Shown in pieces: positions 1 to 4,774 of a DNA stretch of 10,402 nucleotides (position 1 is the first letter of the stretch; every line of letters begins with the position of its first letter). The DNA lies in the NCBI GenBank assembly GCA_016177905.1, contig JACOUK010000079.1, positions 1 to 10,402 of the forward strand, given 5' to 3'. The DNA is from Candidatus Spechtiibacteriota bacterium. Lineage in GTDB: Bacteria; Patescibacteriota; Minisyncoccia; Spechtbacterales; HO2-43-30. Both the position numbers and the translations under genes were made by a program. The notes under the pieces are model-generated. The model was not told the origin of the DNA. It did not search any database and worked only from the letters and a program-made list of their open reading frames with translations.

Positions 1-86
1 AATCCAAATTTTTTTTCAATCATTTCTTTTACCGCAAGCTGCATACCAAGCCTATCAAGTTCGGTTATATGTTGCGCATCCATCAT
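1..86 (-). CDS. 5' end of an unidentified gene downstream of prkA (partial)
   Basis: An open frame starts at 86 (two consecutive ATGs, 86 and 83) and runs leftward out of the window. The visible start reads MMDAQHITELDRLGMQLAVK and continues with EMIEKKFG. A clear Shine-Dalgarno AAGGAG (97-92) lies 5 nt before the first ATG and 8 nt before the second, so this is very likely a real start. The visible part looks like an amphipathic helix rich in Glu and Lys, and I cannot assign a family from 28 residues. In many bacteria prkA (yeaG) is followed by a DUF444 gene (yeaH/yhbH) and a SpoVR-family gene (ycgB). A partner of this kind is possible from position, but the visible residues do not show it. 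It lies 122 bp behind prkA, separated by three hairpins. Confidence 0.65.
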   Translation of the reverse strand, partial: MMDAQHITELDRLGMQLAVKEMIEKKFG

Positions 87-119
87 TTCTTCTCCTTTTT
101 GGTGATTTCAAAGTACACT

Positions 120-202
120 ATGAGCCGTAACGCTCATCTCCAAGGAAGCATGACACGCATCCTTCCTTGGAAATAAACCCCTCCGACCGCGGTCAGAGGG
201 GT
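120..202 (-). terminator. Terminator-like hairpin after prkA plus two more hairpins in the prkA-downstream gap
   Basis: Six bases after the prkA stop, the minus strand forms a long GC-rich hairpin: ACCCCTC (177-183) and GACC (185-188) pair with GGTC (191-194) and GAGGGGT (196-202), with one C-A mismatch. On the minus strand it is followed by TTTATTTC, which fits an intrinsic terminator. Two further stems follow: a perfect 10-bp stem TCCAAGGAAG/CTTCCTTGGA (139-148 with 162-171, 13-nt loop) and a 6-bp stem ATGAGC/GCTCAT (120-125 with 132-137). No convincing promoter was seen between the hairpins and the next gene. They may therefore reduce, rather than abolish, readthrough into the gene at 86, or act in mRNA processing. 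Confidence 0.6.
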
Positions 203-208
203 ATGTTT

Positions 209-2266
209 TTAGCTCTCATCTACTTTTTCAATGAAGTATTCAATCGTTTTTTCAGCGCAGGTTCTGCAATAGCCCAGTTTACTGAACATCGTCTCAACCA
301 TGCGGCTGTGAATCTTCATATTTTCTTCATTGGCCTTGTTGGACAGGGCTCCCATCAAGCTTGTCGCTCCGGCAACATCGGATTCCAGTCTTACATCGGT
401 TACCGCCTTGACCAAGTTTTCATTGTCCATAAAGTCGTAGTTGGGATTGGTCGTTATTCTTTGGCCGTATATTTTTCGGATGGTAGTGCGGTGGGTTTCC
501 CGGGTCTCCGCGCTGTTGAGGCCAAGCCGGGACTCAACGCTGGTAATAAACCTCTCGTCTATTTTGATCGGTTTCATCTCTTTGGTCTGCGGATCTATAT
601 ACCGCCATATCTTGTCGGGTCCTACTCTTTCATCGCCTATGCCTATAATCATGTTGACATACGCCATCACGTCTTTGCGTATGGCGTCTGGATCGTCGCG
701 AAACGCGTTGAAGATTGAAGTTCTTACTTCGCGCCGATAGAGTCTGCGCGCGACCCGAAGATCCTCCATAAACTTATCGCGATCGACTGATTCGGTGATG
801 TAGTCAAGAACTTCCCGCTCGGCTGCCTTAAAACAGTCCAGCGCAAAAAGACATTTTCCTTCATGGGTTTCGGGCATGGCAAGCATAACCTGAATAATTC
901 TTCCAAGGCCTCTGTGCCCCACGCCTTTTTGGCCCCAGCGCATTGTAACGTTGGGATTTGCGTTGAGATGCTCTTTTATTTCAGCAAGGGTTTTGACGTG
1001 CTGTTCGCCGGCCGTTTCTCCGGCTTCCAGCTTCATCATTTCAACTGGTGTGAGTTTTTCGCTGTGCGGCAGGCGGGTTAAGGTTACCGCGACCGAAACC
1101 GCGTAGATAAGGTTTGGGTCTTCGTGCAGTACATCTCCGGTAACGGCAACCTTTTTTTCACTGCCAATCGCATAGCGCGACAATTCCTGCTGGAGCCTAT
1201 AATGCGTGTTGTGCGAAACATAACAAATGCGGCAGCGGTCCTTAATGGGCGCTTCTTCTTTCTCGGCGGTAAAACGGTTGTATTCCCAGTTGTTGCTGGT
1301 TGCGATAATCAGAGAGTCAATGGGCCATTTATAGCCGTCAAGTTCAATGGTGCGGTTTTGAATGACCTGCAGGTAGATCTGCACAAGGTCCTTTTTATTC
1401 TTGAAAAGCTCATCGGAGAAATGGATTCCTCCGCCGGCCACGCGGGCAATGGCCCCCTTGCGAACGTTATAAACAAAGGGGTTTGAACTGTCGGCAAGCT
1501 GGAGAACGCGGGAAATATCGCGCTTCCCCAAAAGGTCGTCGGCCGAAGAAGTTATTTTGTCGCGGGCCGAGTATTTTCCGGTAACCGTTCCCAAGCTTTC
1601 GGCAATGGGCACCGGAACTATTTGTATGTGTCCAAGCATCTTTGCGATGTCGCCGTCGCAGTAGTTGCGGATATCATTCCAGATATACTCGCTGCAAGCC
1701 CCGAGAGGGTTATGATTGACATAAAGGCGTTCAATCGTGGCGTCATCAAAGCCCGCTTTGGCCAGATATTCTCTGGTTTCATCCTGCGACTCAAAGAGAT
1801 TCATCGCAAGCGTGACAGGATCTTCAAAGGTTTGCGACTGAATGACGCGAATATTGCCGTATTTTGCGAGCTCTTCCAAGCCGATGAAATTAAACGTGTA
1901 TTTCTTATTTGCAGGGATTGCGATGAACCATCGGAATTTACCGCAAATGAATTCCACAAAAAAGGTTTTACCGTTTCCGGGTTCTCCGACAAGCACAAAA
2001 GCCATTTCCTTGGACGAGCCGCCTTCGGAAGCGTCTTTTACAAAGTTAACGAAGTCGTTGATCTCCTGATGCCAGCCGATAATATGTCTTTTCCCCTCAC
2101 GGAAGAATTTAAATTCGTAACTGGTTCGACCGGCGATGGTAGTTTTTTCCAGCCCTTTTTCAAGAATCATGCGCGACACGCCTTGAGCGGCATTTTCAAA
2201 ACGTCTCTCCCCGGAAAGCACCTTCCCTAGATGAAAACCTAACCTTTCGTTTTCTTGGATTTCCAT
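209..2266 (-). CDS. prkA: PrkA-family AAA+ serine protein kinase (YeaG-like)
   Basis: This 685-residue protein has the architecture of PrkA/YeaG, a cytoplasmic AAA-type ATPase reported as a serine protein kinase and linked to stress, starvation and sporulation responses in other bacteria. The N-terminal AAA region carries a Walker A motif GEPGNGKT at residues 94-101, an acidic Walker B-like stretch GGGIHFSDELFKN at 278-290, a sensor-like LIIATSNN at 319-326 and an Arg-rich DRCRICY at 343-349. The C-terminal half (about 380-685) corresponds to the PrkA C-terminal domain and ends with the GYCRTCAEK segment (666-673) common near the end of these proteins. It is slightly longer than the E. coli and Bacillus homologues (about 630-645). 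The start at 2266 is supported by GAGGAGG upstream (minus strand 2280-2274), 7 nt before the ATG. The leader is long and structured (see 2313-2465). The Walker A sequence differs from the GPVGGGKS-like form I associate with classical PrkA, so this may be a divergent subfamily. Its substrate cannot be inferred. Confidence 0.88.
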   Translation of the reverse strand: MEIQENERLGFHLGKVLSGERRFENAAQGVSRMILEKGLEKTTIAGRTSYEFKFFREGKRHIIGWHQEINDFVNFVKDASEGGSSKEMAFVLVGEPGNGKTFFVEFICGKFRWFIAIPANKKYTFNFIGLEELAKYGNIRVIQSQTFEDPVTLAMNLFESQDETREYLAKAGFDDATIERLYVNHNPLGACSEYIWNDIRNYCDGDIAKMLGHIQIVPVPIAESLGTVTGKYSARDKITSSADDLLGKRDISRVLQLADSSNPFVYNVRKGAIARVAGGGIHFSDELFKNKKDLVQIYLQVIQNRTIELDGYKWPIDSLIIATSNNWEYNRFTAEKEEAPIKDRCRICYVSHNTHYRLQQELSRYAIGSEKKVAVTGDVLHEDPNLIYAVSVAVTLTRLPHSEKLTPVEMMKLEAGETAGEQHVKTLAEIKEHLNANPNVTMRWGQKGVGHRGLGRIIQVMLAMPETHEGKCLFALDCFKAAEREVLDYITESVDRDKFMEDLRVARRLYRREVRTSIFNAFRDDPDAIRKDVMAYVNMIIGIGDERVGPDKIWRYIDPQTKEMKPIKIDERFITSVESRLGLNSAETRETHRTTIRKIYGQRITTNPNYDFMDNENLVKAVTDVRLESDVAGATSLMGALSNKANEENMKIHSRMVETMFSKLGYCRTCAEKTIEYFIEKVDES

Positions 2267-2312
2267 TGCTTATCCTCCTCGTCTATATTTTGAGCACTTT
2301 TAAAAGAACTCC

Positions 2313-2465
2313 GCCTTTTTGCTTTTTAAAACAAAAAGGCAAGTCAAATTTTCTCTTTCCTCCTCTCAAAACCTATGTTTCAGGGGAAGTATTCGCTGTC
2401 CCGTTTAGGGATAGAGTCGAACGTCAGAGAAATTCTGACTTGCCCTTTCCTTTCCGCAGGGAAAG
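2313..2465 (-). promoter_or_regulatory. Structured prkA leader: alternative hairpins and a long-range inverted repeat
   Basis: The divergent gap upstream of prkA contains several inverted repeats. The segment 2338-2356 (GGCAAGTCAAATTTTCTCT) pairs with 2426-2444 at 17 of 19 positions, enclosing 69 nt. This pairing conflicts with two local hairpins. One is GCCTTTTTG/CAAAAAGGC (2313-2321 with 2332-2340), which shares 2338-2340. The other is GTCAGA/TCTGAC (2423-2428 with 2434-2439, loop GAAAT). A further hairpin CTTTCC-GCAG-GGAAAG lies at 2450-2465. In a prkA transcript these would lie in the 5' leader ahead of the ribosome binding site. Mutually exclusive stems suggest an attenuator or switch. 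A small MITE-like element with terminal inverted repeats at 2338-2444, or an independent small RNA, is also possible. It does not match a riboswitch class I recognise. Confidence 0.45.
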
Positions 2466-2524
2466 AATTACTTTTAGGACTTGTATCCTACATATAGCGT
2501 ACGATGCGGTGTAAAAATATGTAA

Positions 2525-2544
2525 AGTGGATAAGTTGTGAATAA
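2525..2544 (-). promoter_or_regulatory. Two tandem DnaA-box-like 9-mers
   Basis: On the minus strand, TTATTCACA (2544-2536) fits the DnaA box consensus TTATNCACA exactly. Two bases later TTATCCACT (2533-2525) matches TTATCCACA at 8 of 9 positions. Both are in the same orientation, 11 bp apart start to start, within an AT-rich stretch (about 2500-2610). This arrangement resembles DnaA-binding clusters at origins and at DnaA-regulated promoters. With only two boxes and no dnaA, dnaN or rpmH nearby, an origin is not established. Confidence 0.3.
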
Positions 2545-2561
2545 ATTTAATACTAGCAAGA

Positions 2562-2590
2562 TTGCATACTATCGAAATTTATGGTTTAAT
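2562..2590 (+). promoter_or_regulatory. Sigma70-type promoter for the glycosyltransferase locus
   Basis: A -35 box TTGCAT (2562-2567) is separated by exactly 17 bp from a -10 box TTTAAT (2585-2590, five of six consensus bases). The predicted transcription start is near 2597, which gives only about 13 nt of leader before the ATG at 2610. No Shine-Dalgarno is visible, so the transcript would be near-leaderless. Confidence 0.5.
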
Positions 2591-2609
2591 ATGCATGGCA
2601 AAATAATAT

Positions 2610-3020
2610 ATGCCTTCTTCTTTTTTGGCCGCAAATTCTAAAGACGTACCGACGGGTCGAGAGCGGGCAGTGTATCGGTTTTTTGAGATATTGCCGGGAT
2701 TTTTGATCCTTACAACTTTTGGGTTGGCGGCTCTTTTTTCGTGGCTCAAGCCATTATGGATAGCGGTGTTTATTCTCGCATTTGATGTGTATTGGATTTT
2801 TAAAGTAGTTTATTTTTCTATTCATACGCGCGCGGCGTATCGGCGCATGAAAGAAAATCTTTCACGCGATTGGATGGCAGAATTGGCCAAGTTGCCGCTG
2901 CGGCAGCTTACTACCTCACCCCTGCCTGACCGGCAGGCAGGCCCGCCCCCTCTCCTTAATAAGGAGAGGGGCGTAAGGAGTGTGGGGGTTAGCTACAAAG
3001 ACCTTTGTGCTTACGATTGA
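2610..3020 (+). CDS. N-terminal fragment of a disrupted membrane glycosyltransferase
   Basis: Residues 1-100 of this 136-residue frame look like the N-terminus of a processive, membrane-bound family 2 glycosyltransferase. A short polar start is followed by two hydrophobic helices (about 28-46 and 49-70), then a basic cytosolic segment RAAYRRMKENLSRDWMAELA leading to LPLRQL at 95-100. In intact relatives known to me the GT-A fold begins at this point. Here the reading enters a GC-rich palindromic repeat and encodes the low-complexity tail TTSPLPDRQAGPPPLLNKER, stopping with TGA at 3018-3020. The final 36 residues are therefore repeat-derived or out of frame. The rest of the enzyme lies in the next frame from 2980 onward. 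The start at 2610 has a good promoter close upstream but no Shine-Dalgarno. Alone it would be a small membrane protein without catalytic residues. Confidence 0.6.
   Translation: MPSSFLAANSKDVPTGRERAVYRFFEILPGFLILTTFGLAALFSWLKPLWIAVFILAFDVYWIFKVVYFSIHTRAAYRRMKENLSRDWMAELAKLPLRQLTTSPLPDRQAGPPPLLNKERGVRSVGVSYKDLCAYD
2911..2992. repeat. GC-rich double-palindrome repeat element inserted in the glycosyltransferase gene
   Basis: About 82 bp differ sharply from the surrounding coding sequence. They contain two hairpins. The first is CCTGCCTG/CAGGCAGG (2921-2928 with 2934-2941, loop ACCGG). The second is a perfect 12-bp stem CCCCTCTCCTTA/TAAGGAGAGGGG around a single central A (2947-2958 with 2960-2971). 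The ends are related as imperfect inverted repeats: CTACCTCACCCC at the left, and a right end whose complement begins CTAACCCCCAC. The encoded SPLLNKERGV-type peptide is typical of dispersed palindromic repeats in many bacteria. No second copy exists in this window, so dispersal is an inference. Boundaries are accurate to a few bases. Confidence 0.7.
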
Positions 3021-4125
3021 AGAGGCGGCCGGAGAAGAAGCTTCTCGGATTGCTGGAAAGCTCAAAGAGGAATACAGCGGAAAGTTTCCAAATTTTTTTA
3101 TTACAACTCATCCTTCGGGCCTTCCCGGCGAAATCCCCGGAAAGGGTTCAAATGAACGATGGGCCGGGCTTTGGATAAAAGAGAATTTTATTGACAGAAA
3201 AAAAATTCCCTACGAACACACTATTGTTTCAACGCTCGACGCGGATACGGTTGTCTACCCCCATTATTTTAGTTGCCTTGCGTATCATTATCTTACTTGT
3301 CAAAAGCCGCTGCGTTCGAGCTTTCAGCCGATCCCGCTTTTTATCAACAATATCTGGCAGGCGCCGGCGCTTTCCCGAGTCATCGCGTTTTCTTCCACGT
3401 TTTGGCACACCATGAATCAGGAGCGGCCGGAAAAGCATCTCACGTTTTCTTCGCACGCGATGCCGTTTCACGCTCTTGCGGATATTGGTTTTTGGGAACC
3501 AAATGTCGTTTCTGAAGATTCAAGAATATTTTGGCAGTGCTTTTTGCATTATAACGGAGATTACCGCGTGATCTCGCTCTATTATCCCGTGAGAATGGAC
3601 GCGAATGTCGCGCGAAGTTTCTGGCGGACACTTCTCAATATCTACAGACAACAAAGAAGATGGGCGTATGGAGCGGCAGACATCGCGTATTTTTTGTCTG
3701 GGTTTTTGAAAAATAAAAAAATCCCAAAGAGCCTGATGTGGCAGTATGGATTTTCTACATTCGAGGGTTTCTATTCATGGGCAACTCACGCGATACTGAT
3801 TTTTATTCTTGGGTGGCTGCCGCTCATTCTCGGCGACCAAAATTTTCACACCACAGTGATTTCTTACAACTTGCCTCGGCTTACAAGAACTCTCCTTGCG
3901 ATTGCGATGGTGGGCATTCTCTCTTCGGCATCCATGACTATTCTCTTGCTTCCCTCGCGGCCAAAAACATTCGGGCGGTGGAGATATATTTTTATGGTAT
4001 TGCAATGGTTTTTAGTGCCGGCGACACTGATTATTTTCGGATCATTTCCGGCGATCGAAGCCCAAATCCGCCTCATGCTTGGAAAATACCTCGGCTTCTG
4101 GCCGACGGAAAAGTTTCGCAGATGA
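2980..4125 (+). CDS. Family 2 glycosyltransferase, N-terminally truncated by a repeat insertion
   Basis: This 381-residue frame carries most of a membrane-embedded GT2 enzyme that would transfer sugars from a nucleotide-sugar donor at the cytoplasmic face. Visible features include TTHPSGLPGEIPGKGSNE (42-59), the metal-binding DAD motif in STLDADT (84-90), EDSRIFWQ with the likely catalytic Asp (179-186) and the acceptor-site QxxRW motif as QQRRW (224-228). Three or so C-terminal hydrophobic helices follow (about 268-286, 302-324 and 336-357). The first part of the GT-A fold is missing: the ILPTYKEP-like strand and roughly 30-40 residues before FVLTIEEAAGEEA. The palindromic repeat stands in its place. 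The nominal GTG start at 2980 is inside that repeat, next to an in-frame TAA at 2974, with no usable Shine-Dalgarno spacing. The fragment lies in a different frame from the N-terminal part at 2610. It is probably a pseudogene, or an assembly collapse at the repeat. Confidence 0.75.
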   Translation: MWGLATKTFVLTIEEAAGEEASRIAGKLKEEYSGKFPNFFITTHPSGLPGEIPGKGSNERWAGLWIKENFIDRKKIPYEHTIVSTLDADTVVYPHYFSCLAYHYLTCQKPLRSSFQPIPLFINNIWQAPALSRVIAFSSTFWHTMNQERPEKHLTFSSHAMPFHALADIGFWEPNVVSEDSRIFWQCFLHYNGDYRVISLYYPVRMDANVARSFWRTLLNIYRQQRRWAYGAADIAYFLSGFLKNKKIPKSLMWQYGFSTFEGFYSWATHAILIFILGWLPLILGDQNFHTTVISYNLPRLTRTLLAIAMVGILSSASMTILLLPSRPKTFGRWRYIFMVLQWFLVPATLIIFGSFPAIEAQIRLMLGKYLGFWPTEKFRR

Positions 4126-4142
4126 CCACGAGTTGCTATACT
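4115..4142 (+). promoter_or_regulatory. Promoter of the acidic protein gene
   Basis: TTCGCA (4115-4120) and TATACT (4137-4142, five of six consensus bases) are 16 bp apart. This gives a predicted start near 4149 and a leader of about 20 nt. Unlike several other genes here, the leader carries a strong Shine-Dalgarno, AGGAGG at 4160-4165, 5 nt before the ATG. Confidence 0.4.
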
Positions 4143-4170
4143 ATATATAGCCGGGGAAGAGGAGGAAAAT

Positions 4171-4752
4171 ATGAGCGAGAAAGATGACTTTGTCGATAAG
4201 CTTCTCGAGAGCGCGGGGTTTAGACAGGTTCGAGGCGAAGGGCAGGATCCTCACGACGAGTTTAGTGGTATGACAGTTCGTCTCGTGAAGGAAGCCGAGG
4301 AGTTTGATGCCCTCGAGGTGGCGGAATTTTTTCTGGGAGAACGCGACATCGAAAGTAATCTTTTCCGGGGCGCACTGCCCGAGAGACCGGAGATCGAGCT
4401 CCTTGTTCTTCGCGCTATCGCAAAGGAAGCGTCGCGGCAGATCTTTTTCTTTGATGATCCGAAACAGCGCGATCGCGTATCCTTCGGCGTGTATGACACA
4501 GCGGGTCCCGAGGACGCTATCTTCGAGTACGGGATCGTAGCACGCCACTCATACGTTACGCTTAGCAGAGAAGATATTCTCGGGGTTTATTTCGAGATTA
4601 TTGAAGTCCGAAAGGGCGCGGAGACGTTGACGACTCGGAGTATCGGAATCGAGAGCGCCCAAGGGTACTTTCTCTACCTTGACGACAGCGGCTATGTGTA
4701 CCTCGAACCCTTTGAAGATGACGACGAGGAGGAACAAGACGAAACATCCTAA
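4171..4752 (+). CDS. Acidic cytosolic protein of unknown function
   Basis: I do not recognise this 193-residue protein. It starts MSEKDDFVDKLLESAGFRQV, is strongly acidic overall and ends in an almost purely acidic, probably disordered tail (FEDDDEEEQDETS). It has no signal peptide, membrane helix, Cys pair or obvious catalytic motif. The body alternates charged and hydrophobic positions like a small alpha/beta fold, with beta-rich stretches near RQIFFFDD, HSYVTLSREDILGVYFEIIE and GYFLYLDDSGYVYLEPFE. It is well supported as a gene: a strong AGGAGG ribosome binding site 5 nt before the ATG, a plausible promoter in the 45-bp gap after the glycosyltransferase, and an intrinsic terminator touching its stop codon. 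It appears to be a single-gene transcription unit with an unusually strong translation signal, which suggests substantial expression. Codons such as GAG and GAC are more frequent than in the neighbours, which may reflect expression level or different ancestry. Confidence 0.82.
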   Translation: MSEKDDFVDKLLESAGFRQVRGEGQDPHDEFSGMTVRLVKEAEEFDALEVAEFFLGERDIESNLFRGALPERPEIELLVLRAIAKEASRQIFFFDDPKQRDRVSFGVYDTAGPEDAIFEYGIVARHSYVTLSREDILGVYFEIIEVRKGAETLTTRSIGIESAQGYFLYLDDSGYVYLEPFEDDDEEEQDETS

Positions 4753-4774
4753 AGAGCCTAAAGGCTCTTTTTTT
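4751..4774. terminator. Intrinsic terminator between convergent acidic-protein gene and recG
   Basis: AAAGAGCC (4751-4758) pairs perfectly with GGCTCTTT (4763-4770) across a TAAA loop, followed by TTTT and so a T7 run on the plus strand. It starts within the TAA stop of the upstream gene. On the minus strand the same stem follows the recG stop (4775-4773) and is trailed by TTTAGG, so it can also serve recG, though less strongly. Confidence 0.9.

Noticed and set aside
167..718. 183-codon plus-strand frame over the prkA 3' end
   Set aside because: It runs through the prkA terminator hairpin and antisense to the kinase; no start signal or family features.
1622..2230. 202-codon open frame on the plus strand inside prkA
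   Set aside because: It is fully antisense to a protein with strong family motifs, has no ribosome binding site and gives no recognisable protein. It is a shadow frame.
2338..2445. Possible tRNA or tmRNA-like piece (a TTCGACT stretch on the minus strand)
   Set aside because: The flanking bases do not form a T-stem and no acceptor or anticodon arm can be drawn.
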